Source of the DNA: Agarophyton chilense
Lineage: Eukaryota > Rhodophyta > Florideophyceae > Gracilariales > Gracilariaceae
Direction of reading: 5' to 3'
DNA: 64,000 bases
NCBI GenBank assembly: GCA_030374765.1
Contig: JARGXX010000073.1
Span: forward strand, 734,776-798,775
The translations under genes and the position numbers were made by a program. The notes below the pieces were generated by a model. The model was not told where the DNA came from. It saw nothing but the letters and a program-made list of their open reading frames with translations, and did no database searches. Every line of letters starts with the position of its first letter. Position 1 is the first letter of the stretch. Shown here piece by piece: positions 34,576 through 46,011 of the stretch.

Positions 34576-35919
34576 TTGAGCAAACTCAGAGACACTACAC
34601 ACAGCATTGACCTTCAGGATTACGCTAGACCACAGCTCCAGCACCCATACCATACCGGCCTTAAAGGTAGGGAAATTGTCGCCGACCAGATGGACAAGAT
34701 GCGCAAAGCTCAAGTCATAGAGCCGGCGCCTCTAAACCAATCCGAATGGACAAGTCTCCTTGTCGTCGTGGCAAAGAAAGATGGCTCCGTCAGGTTCTGT
34801 GTCGACTGCAGGAAGCTGAGCGCGGTAACCAAGAGGGAATCATACCCGATACCCCGCATGGACGACTGTCTGGATTCCTAAGGCGAAGCTATCGTATTTA
34901 CAACACTGTGCGCTAACTCTGGATACTGACAAATCTCTTTGGCCGAAGAGGCGAGAGGGCTGACAACCTTTACCACCCATGAAGGTCTGTTCAGATTTAC
35001 TTGCATTCTCTTTGGTTTGAAGAATGCACCAGCCACTTTCCAAAGTGTAATGGACATTATACTGTCCAGATTCTAATGGAAGTTCGCCCTGGTCTATTTG
35101 GATGACGTTATAATCTTCTCACGGACCGTAAAGGAACACTTTCGCCACGTGCAGAAGGTGCTACCAATCCTACAGGACGCTGGAGTAACACTGAATCTCC
35201 GCAATTGCGCTTTCTTCCAGGCCTCAGTGGTCTATCTCGCTCACGTCGTCCTCCCAGGAAAGCTAAAGGTGGCCACACGGACAACGAATGCGATTCATCA
35301 GACTAAGCCCCCTAGGACCCACAAGGAACTACGATCCTTCGTGGCCTTCTGCAACGTTTACCGACGGTTCGTTCAAGGATTTGCTAAGATCCCGGTCCCT
35401 CTAAACGCGATGCTGAAGAAGGAAACACCTTCGGAGTTCGAAGCCTTTACGGACGACCAGTACGAAGCATTTAAGACCCTAAAGGACCAATTGCTGAACC
35501 CACCCATATTGGCCTTACCAAAGCCCAATAGGCCTTTCGTCCTGGACACAGATGCCTCTGATGTCCAAGTGGGTTGTGCACTGCTACAGGAACAGGAGTC
35601 ACCGAAGGACTATAGACCTATTGGCTACTGGAGCACGACGCTCACCAGTGCGGAGCAAAACTACAGTACGACCGAAAAGGAATGTCTATCCATCGTATGG
35701 TCTGTATTGACACTGCTTCCGTACCTCGGGGGAACCAGGTTTACCATTACGACAAACCATGACTCACTACGCTGGTTACTCAATATGACCGATGCATCAA
35801 GTCGCCTCGCTCGGTGGTGCCTCAGGCTTTCCGAATATGACTACGAGATAACCTATAGGCCAGGCATCAAGCACCAGGCAGCAGATGCCCTGTCGCGAAT
35901 CGTTACCGATGGAACTTGA
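34576..35919 (+). pseudogene. gypsy A reverse transcriptase and RNase H
   Basis: RT motifs in order: TSLLVVVAKKDGSVRFCVDC, RESYPIPRMDDCLD, then after stops FGLKNAPATFQSVMD and the catalytic LVYLDDVIIFS at 35089-35121. RNase H (Ty3 type) follows: FVLDTDASDVQVGCALLQ, YSTTEKECLSIVWSV and TNHDSLRWLL, ending AADALSRI. At least three in-frame stops (near 34879, 34928 and 35073) disable it. The frame ends two codons into the LTR-like insertion at 35917. Confidence 0.9.
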
Positions 35920-36444
35920 AGTATCCGCTCTAACGGAGAGAGCAGACACCTGCAACAGCCTTCGGACTGCCGATGGGTCGCTTGCGGCGAAGGAAAAGGG
36001 GTGGTAGAGCTACAACACCAGCGAGCTGGAAGTGGGTTGTAAGGCCACTACTCGCCAGCGAGGGTGAACAGTCCAACTGTAAAACGTTGATGGAACGTAG
36101 GTACGAGACGGCTCGTGAAGTGGTTGGGGGCTGACTCTCTATTATAGCTCGTCCGTACCTCCGGTTAAGGAATCCTAAGCGAGGAACAGAATAGTCATGA
36201 TGCCCATGTTGTCTCCTTTACTTGGAGTCAGCGCTCACCTCTAGTACACTATATACTGTGTGCCAGGGTTAGTGCCCAAATAATACGTAAATAATACCCA
36301 GTGGTCAGCCTCTTAGCCAAACCACTGTATGGGTATGGTCCCTAATTGACTTACATCTACAAAGGGTAGTAAAACCAGCCACGTGAATCACCACTACATG
36401 CGCCGTTGCAAGCCACTCCACTCGTGATACCACGCGTTCCAACA
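35917..36444 (+). mobile_element. ~0.53-kb LTR-like insertion in gypsy A
   Basis: Begins TGAAGTATCCGCTC and ends CCAACA. It is the same family as the block at 10194-10713 (opposite orientation). It breaks gypsy A between RNase H and integrase. No RNA gene or open frame inside. A solo LTR is the likeliest identity. The right border could lie up to ~90 bases further. Confidence 0.6.
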
Positions 36445-36534
36445 ATGTACCCTGCCTCCTGGCATCCTACGCGGTGTGTCGCTTCTTATCCTAGCACTGA
36501 CCAGGCCACGCAGTAATGAGTTCCAAACGCGACT

Positions 36535-38595
36535 TTGCGACAAAGAAACCATCAAAACGCCGAAGTAGTAGAATACTACAGAACTGATGACACCCCATTG
36601 GACGACCTAATTCCCACCGCCTTTACAGATGATGGACCTCAGAGCTACACGGAAACAAATGACCTTATGGGTAAGGTGCAATCGGAGGATCCTGAGGTAA
36701 AGAAGAACGAAGTATACCTATTGGACTGGGAGACAGTACCGCCTGATTCGGTACCACCTCAGGTTAATGCGATAGCCCCGGAGGAAAAAGAACTCCTCTC
36801 TATAACTATTGAGGAACTCCTACAAATGCAGATCGAGGACGAGTACTGCAAGGAAACAGCCCAATTGGTAGAAAACCCAGGATTTCTGTTCGACTATGAC
36901 CGATTTGGACTACTATGTCGCCGCTCACCGCTGGATGGCGCACTCCAACGGGTAATATTAACTTTGCTAAGGGCGCAATTCCTGTATCTCGCCCATTTCC
37001 CCCGCTTGGCTGCTCATCCTGGAGGCAGATGAATGTACCAGACCCTATAGAAGTTCTTCTACTGGCCACTAATTGCGCAGGCCCTATGAAAAACCGCACG
37101 GAACTGTGCATCGTGCGCACAGATCCGAGGGTCTCGCGCCGACCATCAGGCCAAATTGAAGCTCTTCCCCGCTGCAGGTCCAATGGAATTTGTCGCAATG
37201 GATATACTTGGGCCTTTGCCTAAGTCGTCTCATGGGAAACGGTTTATTTTGATTATAACCGAGAGGTTTACCAAACTTACCCGAGCCCTACCCCTAGAGA
37301 AGACAAAGGCCACGAATGTCGCCACGGCCTTTCTGTTCCACTGGGTACATCCATATGGCACGCCACTGTACCTCTTTACGGATAACGGCAGCCAGTTTGT
37401 ATCCAAATTCTTCTCACACGTTTGTGCTCCCTTAGGAATCAAACATGTGACCACCACGGCGTACCACCCGCAAACCGATAGCCAAGCCGAACGCCTCAAC
37501 TGAACCCATCCGGACCGATTGGCACACTACGTATCGGAGCACTAATTGGACTGGGACGACTACGTTCAGCCACTGGTTTATGCCTACAACACGCCGGTGC
37601 ACGCTTCCACGGAGACAACACCGTTCGACTTAGCGCTAACGAGAGCGCCGCCGCCGATAGCTGTTGACCTTCAAGAGTCTATCATACCTCAGGACGTAAC
37701 CGAAGGAATGAATCCTACCCAGGCGAAGCGCTACTCGCGCCAACGCATCGACCGCATTATCCAATCGGTCAGAACAGTACTAACCAAAGCTCAACGGCGC
37801 TACAAGATCAATTTCGACAAAGCCATTTGGAACACACCGACCTATTGGGAAAGGAGATCTGGTTTACCTGGACCAGCCACCGAAGGACAGTGAGGAACTT
37901 GAGCACACTACGCGGAAGCTCTTACCCCGCTCTACGGGACCATACAAAGTCCTTAAGGCCAATGAACACACCATCACGTTGCTCATTGATGGCCTACAGG
38001 ACAACGTGTCTATTGACCCCGTGAAACATGCTCCCAGTTCTTCCGGACCACCAAAGTCCCAGCCCCTGGTCCAACGAAAGCACCACGACCTCAGGTCGAC
38101 GCTCAAGTCTCCACACCCCCTAAGGCAGTTCCCGCGGAGTCGACTAGCCCCACAGACAAGATGGTCAGTGGCAACTATTATGACCCATCGCTCCCAACCG
38201 ACTCGGATTGATTCGCCCCTCTGGACCACACTCTCCTTCCGGAGGATGAACACCAACCGGAATATGTTACTAAGCGCATCATCTCCGCCTGCATGGGAGA
38301 AGATGGAACCATGCTCTATCGCGTGCGTTGGTTCGGCTACACACCTGAGGAAGATACTTGGCAAGAGCCTCAAACCATTCCGGCTAATTTTATCGTTCGC
38401 TATTGGCGCAGAATCAGCCACTCAGAGTGCGGCCTTCAGGAGGGGGCAACTATTAGTCCGAATAATCCAACCATTGGCCCGAATAATCCCAAAACGCCTC
38501 CCAAAACGCCTCCCGACACGACGGTTCGCCGGAGCACGACGGTTCGTCGTAGATCCCACATCAGGGAACAAATTCAGTCCTTCAGAGACACCTGA
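36535..38595 (+). pseudogene. gypsy A integrase with chromodomain-like end
   Basis: The zinc-binding HHCC region is degraded (AHFPRLAAHPGGR, then NCASCAQ near 37110). The catalytic core at 37156-37503 shows AMDILGPLPKSSHGKRF, FTDNGSQFVSKFF and YHPQTDSQAERLN, giving the D, D and E positions. A stop follows the E helix. At 38270-38420 RIISACMGEDGTMLYRVRWF, then TPEEDTWQEPQTI, is a good match to a chromodomain, as in chromoviruses that target modified histones. Confidence 0.85.
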
Positions 38596-38613
38596 TGAAG
38601 ACCCGAGAGGCTC

Positions 38614-39284
38614 TTAAGATTGGACTCCGTCCCGGGGAACGCACATTTGAGATACAAGAAAGACCTTGGGAAAGCACAAGCAATACTTTATATAACTTAT
38701 TCGCGTAACTGACAGAGGCCTAAAAGCCCTCGGTATGACCTCAAAGTTCGAAGAAGCAACACCAACCGGTCTCACTGGGGGCGGCGCAGGAGTAACTCCG
38801 TCGTCCTCATTGGCACCTGCTCGAGCGAAACCAGGACTAGGGTCACCCAAGGAGCCAACTGGACCACCCGAAATGGCCCCAGCGAGCCAAGCACGGTTCC
38901 TCGGCGGGTATTCTCCTGAAGAACTATTGTCACCATCGAAAGCTTCCCAGTCACTCAAATTGAGACCATACGGGGCATCCAAGTCGACAGTAACCCTTTG
39001 AGACATCAACTGCGCATTCTGCCGTAGAACATTGACCATAGTCGTCTTCAGATCCTGACCCTGTTGGACATCCGCGGCGTAGCGGACCTAGCAACGCGCC
39101 CAGGAGCAAGAAATTCTTCAGGCCTGTCGCAATGTTCATCAAGACAGTAATAGAAACGGTACGGCATAATGAAATGAGGCACTACCCCCGGATTCCGTCC
39201 GATGGTATGTTCATAGCAGTCCCCGAGGCGTTCATAGGCTACTTGGTATCCAGAGGAGCTCCCCGCTTGGTTGTTCGAAGCCAT
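38614..39284 (-). pseudogene. antisense reading frame in gypsy A 3' region
   Basis: On the strand opposite to gag-pol, a frame starts at 39284 (MASNNQAGSSSGYQVAYERL) and, after one frame change near 39060, continues to 38614 through MSQRVTVDLDAPYGLNLSDW and a proline/glycine-rich stretch. Combined length is about 215 residues. No domain recognised. Antisense frames between integrase and 3' LTR are known in some plant Ty3/gypsy lineages (Retand/Tat type); this could be analogous. Chance is possible, since pol itself is decayed. Confidence 0.35.
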
Positions 39285-39910
39285 GGTGCCGCTGCCTACA
39301 GGTTGGTCCGTCGGGAAATGGTTAAAAAAACCGACGGAAGCGACATATTACGGAGAGAGAATGGCATATCCGACGGGCTTATAAGGCGATCGCGGCATCG
39401 CGCGCGACCAATGCAGGAATACCGCGATGGGAAGAAGGAAAGATGAAACCGAATCAGGCTGGATACTGACGTGACCTTGAATGGACAAAGGACCCACTGT
39501 GGTTCACGGCGGACAACGCGTGTAGGGTCGCCAAAGGAATACCGAAAGATAGGAAAAGCGGCAAGGAACCCCGCCCCGGTGCGCGCACAGTACCTTAAGT
39601 GAACTAATTCCCAACCTGGCGCCAAGGGTCAGCTCTTACGCACTGGTACCTCCAAGGATGGTGGCGATTCGAAGCCCCGTCTCGCCCACTGGTAACGAGA
39701 ACAACTAATCCCCGGACTGGTCATAAGACGCCGACATGTCGGGAATGGCATCGCTCGTGTCCAGGCCATTAGGACGCCCAGGATCACGACGTTCCGACCC
39801 CGAAGGCAATATCGGAGGTTCACCCATAGGTCCAACTAGAGCTAGACCCCCAAGAAGGTGTGAGGCAATTTGGACTTCGCCGTGACGGTCGAATACTAAA
39901 GAGGGAGATA

Positions 39911-40357
39911 TGTGAAGGAGCGATGATAGCGGTTAAGCCCTGTAAGCCGCTGGGCCCTGCAGGATCTTGCAGATGACACGTGGGCGGCTCGACCTCCGGT
40001 GGACTCATGTAGACTATTAATTTATTTTTATTAGTGTAATAAAATAGCATTACAGTGCCAGGGATATCTCAGAGCCTCGCCAGTGCTATTTACTTGGCTC
40101 GAGTGACGCTTCTCCATTAGAGTACGAAAGGCCCCGTTATGATACTAAATAATCCCCTTTGGTATATTAGTTCCATCTTTTGGTCTTCAAGCCATCGTTT
40201 CCGTAGCCCCAATCTGTAGGACTACGCAGTAAACGCCAGTTCATTGCACCAAGTAGTCTGGGAGTGCCGCAGTCAAGGATTCGAACCTTAGGATTCGCTC
40301 TACTACGCTACCACCGGCCGAGACGCGTATGCTGACTGAACCCGTCATTGCGTTACA
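39911..40357 (+). repeat. gypsy A 3' LTR
   Basis: 447 bases, TGTGAAGGAG...GCGTTACA, preceded by a purine tract (AAAGAGGGAGATA) that would serve as polypurine tract. tRNA-like boxes on the minus strand at 40277-40314, with a perfect B-box word GGTTCGAATCC. Confidence 0.95.
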
Positions 40358-40795
40358 CTGTTTTTACTTTGGTTTAATCAATCTGGTTTTTTTGTGCTGG
40401 TAAAATGGATTCTATGAAGATTTGCAAGGTGTTGCAGAAAAAAAATGTTACCATTTGCGGCCAAAACAATTGGAGAACGTTTTAATTTTCAGCAAGACTG
40501 GGCTTCTATACACCGTTTATTGTATACTAAAAAGTGGTTGACTGATCATAATGTTAATGTTTTACAGTGGCCATCCAAGTCCCCTGACTTGAACATTATG
40601 GAAAGCATTGGTGGGGTTTTAGCACGCTGCGTTTACGCCAATCAGCGCCAATTTCTAGATGTTGGAACGCTTTTGGAATGTGTGACTGAATGTTGGAATA
40701 AATTGAGCGAAGAGTTTATTAAATCACTTTACAGCTGTATACAGGAGCGCTGTATTCAAGTGGTAGAGAAAAGGGGTGAAATGACCACGTATTGA
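40358..40795 (+). pseudogene. Tc1/mariner transposase, C-terminal part
   Basis: Continuation of the gene cut at 30872. FNFQQDWASIHRLLYTKKWL contains the second catalytic D (usually QQDNAPxH; here N is W and P is S), and WPSKSPDLNIMESIGGVLAR contains the third acidic residue (E of PIENLW, here IMESIG). It ends at a stop at 40793-40795. A run of A residues near 40438 marks a frame slip just before the QQD block. Confidence 0.9.
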
Positions 40796-41257
40796 ATGAA
40801 ATAAATGTGTTTCTTTGTTTTGGCCTTTATTTAGATTTCGCTATCAAGTTCAGAAAACTATGGGCTAGGTCTGGTTCTGCAAAGGTCTGAACAAACAAAT
40901 TTTGATGTGTAAGTAGATTTTGAGACTTTTAATTGTCTTTAATATCTTTAAGACGTCAAAGAACAATCTAATTCTTATCGTTTCCAATTTATCTCTACTT
41001 AATGAATGGAGATTCTAGCCGTTCATGGGTTTTCTATTTCATCTTCCTCCTTAGATTTTCTTTTCATAGTTCGAATACCATCCTATTTGTTATCTATTGA
41101 TATGTCTGCGAGATTAAAATTGAAATTGTGCGGTATAAGATTCAATTTGTTCTCGTATGCACCCTTGTAAACATTCCAAGCACCAACCTCGCATATTGCA
41201 ATCAAAAAACATTCACTCTATAATACCATTCATTCTCTTTTAACTTCTTTTCCATAT
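40796..41257. other. no gene; between Tc1 and PiggyBac relics
   Basis: About 460 bases, AT-rich, presumably 3' end of the Tc1 element and flank. Nothing further recognised. Confidence 0.4.
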
Positions 41258-42476
41258 TCACATCATCTTGGCGTTACCAATTATGTCTATTAGTTCTTGA
41301 AAAACAAGAATATTACTCCTCCAAAACATCTGGAATAGCAGAAGAAAGCAGATTTTATTGGTTATTCCAAAAGTTGTCCTCCATGTTTTATGAAAAATGA
41401 AAGTTCCTGGTTTGATACCGCTACAAATGCTGATGGAATATCTTCTCTCACGATTAACGCAGAGCACATACATCATTCTTTGATCCAATTCAGGCAGTTT
41501 TGCGATCATTGACATGTGCTGTCTTCGTGCGGTCATCATGTTTTTGAGAAAATGTTTCATAGGAAACCTTATGGTAGCTGTTTATATAACCCCAATACGT
41601 CGCATTCCTGTTTTTAAAAGTTCTTCAGCTGTTTCAACAAATACAAAAAATGTATCAACACAAAATATTCGATCAGTTGCGAACAAATTTCAATAAAGAC
41701 TCATTAAAACAGCTGTTCCATGCGCATGTTTAGATTCAAAAGGTTGTTCATCTGGTTGCGAAGCACCCATAGTGATTTCTTTTTCGAGAATAATTCCGCT
41801 CCTTTCACAGAATTCTTTCTTTAATTCACAACCATTTTCAGGTTTCCCATCAAGAGCAGTGTAGTGTGAAAGTCCAATTTCAATCCAGTTTACTCCGAGT
41901 CCATACCATATTTACATGCTTTCTTCTACACACAGAGTTTGTGACAGAGTTACGAAAGCTTTTTCGTGGTCATAAATAGCTTTCACAAACTCAGAAACGC
42001 ATAATTTTCTGCATTGTTCTGATATTCGATTGTTTTGAGCGACATTGAAAACGATAAATAGACGTATATGTTAAAAAGTATTGCGTGACATGATATTTTC
42101 AATCTGAAGAGATTCAATATATTTAGAAAATGTGTCCTTGGACCAAAGTGATCTTGTATTTGAAAACTCAAAACGTTTTATTAACACCATAAAACCGAAA
42201 ATATTCAAACTTTCACCTCCTTTAGTCTGCTTTAAGTCTTTCCTTTCCAGTTGAGAGTTGGTAGATCGAACAATTTTTCCAAATGAGTTAAAGGAAACAT
42301 CCACATGAAGAAACCGTACTGAAATGGTCCTGAGAGTGCATGAATGGCAAAAAAATCTCTAACAAGTCCAGTGACTTTTCATTGATGCATTTGCACTCGA
42401 CCTTACAAAGCCAAGGATACCTTTTCTTTTGTCCATTTCGTCGAATGATCTTCCACAAAGCTGCTTTACGGGTCAC
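41258..42476 (-). pseudogene. PiggyBac-like (DDE_Tnp_1_7) transposase relic
   Basis: Minus-strand frames read in order through a PiggyBac-type transposase of the PGBD4 kind. 42304-42071 has LNIFGFMVLIKRFEFSNTRS and SLWSKDTFSKYI, the N-terminal helical domain. 41560-41258 has MTARRQHMSMIAKLPELDQ, then NRERRYSISICSGIKPGT, matching the C-terminal part of the DDE fold. The middle (about 41600-42050) is littered with stops. The order with the 5' part at the right shows that the gypsy B insertion at 42489 cut the region just upstream of it. Confidence 0.65.
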
Positions 42477-42488
42477 TGTTCGTCACAG

Positions 42489-43173
42489 TGTGAAGGAGCA
42501 ACGATAACGGTTGAGCCCTGTAAGCCACCAGGACCCCACCGACCAGCACCGTAAGCTTTAAAAATTACATCAACCAGAATCCCTAACCCTAGACCATCGC
42601 AAACAGCTACCAACTCCACAAAACATACAAACCAGAAGCGCGCACGTGTGTGCCTCCCCAAACCCCCCCCCCCCCCCCCCCAAATTCACTCCCACGGAGC
42701 CATATGGACCCGCGGCACCTCCTCACGTGGCAAGTGCCACGCGACCACGTTTGAAACGTGGTTGTTGTCATATGACAGGTATCTTACAGGCGCCAGGTGG
42801 ACTGGCCGACCTCAGCTGGGCTCATTTAGATAATAATTTTATTTTAATTAGTGTGATAGATTAGCATTATAATGCCAGGGAGATTCCAGCGCCTCGCCTG
42901 TACTATTTACTTGGCTCCAATGAGGCTTCTCTCTTAGAGTAGGGTAGGGACAGTTGGGTTACTAAATTATCCCCTTTGTTACATTAGTTCCACCAATTGG
43001 TCTTCAAGCAATCGTTTCCATAGCTCCAACCTGTAGGACTACGCAGTAAACGCCAGCCCATTGCACCAAGTACTCTGGGAGTCCCACTGTCAATTATTTG
43101 AACCTTAGGACCCGCTCTACCACGCTACCACCGGTTGAGACCAGTACGCTGAGCCACAAGTCATTGCGTTACA
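42489..43173 (+). repeat. gypsy B 5' LTR with ~240-bp internal insertion
   Basis: Matches the gypsy A LTRs at both ends but is about 240 bases longer. The extra sequence lies between about 42540 and 42785 and contains a run of 19 C (42663-42681). Confidence 0.85.
42663..42681 (+). repeat. poly-C run, 19 bases
   Basis: Uninterrupted C run inside the extra segment of the gypsy B LTR. Length in the assembly may not be exact. Confidence 0.9.
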
Positions 43174-43297
43174 TTTTGGCCTCCCGACTTAGATCCTCTA
43201 GAAATAATGAAACGGACGACTGGAAGGAAGAATAATCCGAATTCTAACCATCGGTTTAATTGCCCAACGGACCAGAAGTACAGAAGCAACAGCCATT

Positions 43298-44722
43298 ATG
43301 GACTCAGAAAACACACCCAACCGACCAGACTATAAGACTCCCACGGCAGGAACAGGTACCATCGCAACGCCGACGATGTCGCCTGAACGTCAGGTTGATA
43401 CTCTTAGCAACCGCAGGAGCACGAGAAGCCAGCCGCAAGGAGTACTGACACCCATAGACGACCCTGAAAGGATTCGCCGAGAACGCCTCACCAGGGCCAC
43501 CTCTAGACCAGGAACACCCCAAGGAGAACTCCGTAAGACCGAAGGAATTAGAGAGAAAATTCCCGTAGGCTTGCCGACCTTCTCTGGCCCCGTCTCCATG
43601 AGCACTACTCAGCCCATGTGGATTCCATCGTGGACATGCGACTCGCTACGGCGATCTCTGACCAAACAAAATACTTCGTTACGCGAATCGTCCCCAAGGT
43701 CATGGAGTCTGAGTTATTCATAGACTCCCTCATTCAGGCCGTTCAAGGAGCAGTCACCAGCCAGTCAGGCAACGCGGTCCCTAGGACCAATCCACATGTC
43801 CACCATCCGGCTTCCATATGAAAACCCCCTACAAAACCCCCAAGAGTGGCGGTATTACCCACCCCTCGCCGGGAAAATCATCAGGAAAATCCAATAGAAA
43901 GACAGTCTAGGAGCAGAAGAGAAGCTCCGCGTCTAGAAGAGAGACAGATGGCTCTACCCAAAGGATAATATGAGCTACGGCGACCTCAGAGCTCTATCGG
44001 ATCTCATAGAGAGATCGATCCTTTAGGTCCCTATTCCGCTGGAAAGAAAAGAAGTAACCGCGGCAGAAAGAAGAATAGAAGAAGCAAGAGAAGAGACCAT
44101 TCGGATACGAGTGATTTCGAATCGGCCTCGACCGAAACGACCGACTCGGAAGTGGATGGGGCTGCCGTTCGAGGCTTCAGACCACTGACAACCATCAACG
44201 AACTTTTCCTTAAGGTTCTAGACTACCGAAATTACCGGCTGGTCGACAGGTCCCCGAAATATTCTGGTTCGGTGGCTCGAAGAGTCGCGAAATGGGCCAA
44301 ACGGATGCAACTCACCATTACGGACAAGTTCTCGGGTTCCGATCCCATTGCTCTCCTTATGTTTCTCAGTTTGTTCCGTACGGCCTGCGATCGGAACGGT
44401 GTCCACGAGGGCGCCGCTCTGTACCTTTTCCAATACTTTCTTACAGGGCAGGAGCGTGACCGAGTGGTTTCGAAGATATCTGGCACAACTGACTTGGTGG
44501 ATGCTCAAGACCGTGAGCTCCTCAGGTCATGCCCTCGGGTTGTTCATTACCTCTTGGAAACTTACGCCACGGATGAAGGTATAATGGATGCCTACCAGGA
44601 GGTAATATCCCTTAGGCAGAGCTCTAACATGACCGGATCGGCTTTCGCCGACGACCTGTGGAAGAAGGCTTACCAATGTGGAAATGGGTTCTTCGAAGGA
44701 AGGCCTAGACGTTACGTCTGTG
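43298..44722 (+). pseudogene. gypsy B gag, truncated by the giant transposon
   Basis: A first frame (43298-43723) starts MDSENTPNRPDYKTPTAG, equivalent to MDAGNTPNRPDRRTPTAG at 31443 in gypsy A. After a frame change, 44152 onward is open through VRGFRPLTTINELFLKVLDY and DRNGVHEGAALYLFQYFLTG. It keeps codons that are stops in gypsy A (for example CAA near 44508). Homology to gypsy A ends at ...FFEGRPRRYV; the last residues before the stop at 44752-44754 come from the transposon. Confidence 0.8.
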
Positions 44723-44744
44723 TTCTCGGAATGCTAGATAAGTG
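44723..44744 (+). repeat. left terminal inverted repeat
   Basis: TTCTCGGAATGCTAG, then three unmatched bases and AGTG, paired with 63979-64000 in inverse orientation. It might extend a few bases to the left (TG at 44721-44722); the partner bases would be beyond 64000. Confidence 0.75.
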
Positions 44745-44968
44745 TGCTAGATAGCTAGTTTTGTAAATAAAAAGCCAAAAAATCTTAGAATTTTGCAGAT
44801 TGCGCTAGTTCGGCACCTGTAAAAAAATTTTTTGGAAATAAGAACTCCATTTATCTTAGTGTTTTGACCACTTAATACAGTTTAATCTGCATTTGCAGTT
44901 TACTGGTCACTTTTGACCGCTCTAGGTGGAGATCCATACCAAGGCAGTCGTCAGTACCTTCTACCTCA
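44745..44968. other. left subterminal region
   Basis: Contains GCTAGATAGCTAGTTTTG (44745-44762) and GCGCTAGTT (44802-44810), the same CTAGTT word that is repeated at the right end. TTTTGACCACT and TTTTGACCGCT also occur, the former also found near 63976. These are candidate transposase binding sites. Confidence 0.5.
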
Positions 44969-45469
44969 TTACTGGCCCTTTTGCTTACTAGGCTCCATCG
45001 TTCCACCAGGAGGGTATTTGAGGTTGAAGAAGTGCACCACCGCATTCTCAACCTCCTCCACCTCCCCACTGCTCAAGTTCCTCACACCCGGCTGCCCTAC
45101 CACACACACATTCCCACCCTTCTTCTCCACATCCTTACCAACCCTCCCCTTCTTCAGCCGACTCTCTCCAACTCCTCCCCCTTTCCATTCCTCTCTCCCC
45201 TTCTTGATCCCAGCCGGCTCCCCGCATCTCCCTGGCGTCACCGGCGACCCTTTCGCTCTCCCCCTCTCCTCTCCCACCTCCTTCAACACCTTCCCCCCAC
45301 CCCAAATCTCCCCCACCCCTTCCATGTGCACTTCCAACACCTTCACACGCCTCTTCAGTTCCTCATTCGCCCTCCACAGCTTCCCCATCTCCAGCCCCAT
45401 GGGGATCCGCTCGACATCTCCAACGCCCGCGAAGGCTATCGACAAGAGCCACCGCAAGCGCAAGCGCAC
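44969..45469 (-). CDS. hypothetical basic coiled-coil protein of the transposon
   Basis: 166 residues on the minus strand. A short coiled coil (LWRANEELKRRVKVLEVHME) is followed by a Gly/Lys/Glu-rich stretch and an acidic EVEEVENAVVHFF end. Composition resembles that of the 853-residue protein at 57488-60141. The plus strand across it is Pro/Ser-rich low complexity and not credible. An overlapping frame upstream (45620-45363) is also basic and might be a further exon. No domain recognised. Confidence 0.35.
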   Translation of the reverse strand: MRLRLRWLLSIAFAGVGDVERIPMGLEMGKLWRANEELKRRVKVLEVHMEGVGEIWGGGKVLKEVGEERGRAKGSPVTPGRCGEPAGIKKGREEWKGGGVGESRLKKGRVGKDVEKKGGNVCVVGQPGVRNLSSGEVEEVENAVVHFFNLKYPPGGTMEPSKQKGQ

Positions 45470-46011
45470 TCACCTTAGTGCGGCCAGTAGTACCCAAAGC
45501 CTCCCACACAGCACCCCCCCTTGAAAATCCTCTCGCCCACCTCCGGCCTTTTATCTCCTTTTTTTGACCAGCTTTTCGCGCGCGCTCGCCCAATTTCAGT
45601 ACCCTCGTACACCCCTGCATCTACGCTCCGGATGCCCTTCACCCCACTCATTGCTCACTCACACACTCCCATCCATATTCCTACACCTTCTATCATGTTC
45701 GGCGCTCCCTCACTACTCCCAATTTCATGGCCTTCTCATTTATAATAAATTACACTCATTCGTAACACAAACCGCCGATTACTCATAAGCCCTCTTTCCC
45801 GTTATGACTTCCATAACAACACACACTCCTACACTTTTAACACAATAAACACCATTCAATATCATAAATCTAACCTCCTTCCCAAAAACCCCTAACACTC
45901 ATTCCTCCACAACCATACTCCTTCTCTATTTAATCACATCTCCACACTCGCCAACCCCACCACTTCTTCAATTCCAAGCACACCGCACTCCAAACACCTT
46001 TCGCAATCAAC
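45470..46011. other. no supported gene
   Basis: About 540 bases. C+T-rich plus strand, then AC-rich sequence leading to the start of the next gene; probable promoter region. Confidence 0.4.

Larger units (their letters stand above)
30873..40357 (+). mobile_element. Ty3/gypsy retrotransposon A, complete but decayed
   Basis: 9,485 bases with matching LTRs (30873-31318 and 39911-40357), each TGTGAA...GTTACA, and a perfect CTGTT target duplication. Order on the plus strand: gag, protease, RT, RNase H, integrase, chromodomain-like end, then an unusually long 1.3-kb 3' region with an antisense reading frame. Integrase after RT identifies Ty3/gypsy. It sits inside a Tc1/mariner transposase and carries an LTR-like insertion at 35917-36444. 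Stops in gag and RT make it inactive. Confidence 0.95.
42489..44722 (+). mobile_element. Ty3/gypsy retrotransposon B, left part
   Basis: Same family as gypsy A: LTR 42489-43173 (TGTGAAGG...GTTACA), primer site TGGCCTCCCGACTT, then gag. The coding homology to gypsy A stops at about 44720, where the giant DNA transposon begins. The rest of gypsy B should lie to the right of position 64000. Inserted beside a PiggyBac relic. Confidence 0.9.

Noticed and set aside
42581-42590. Telomere-like CCCTAACCCT
   Set aside because: Fewer than two full units inside an LTR; chance is sufficient.
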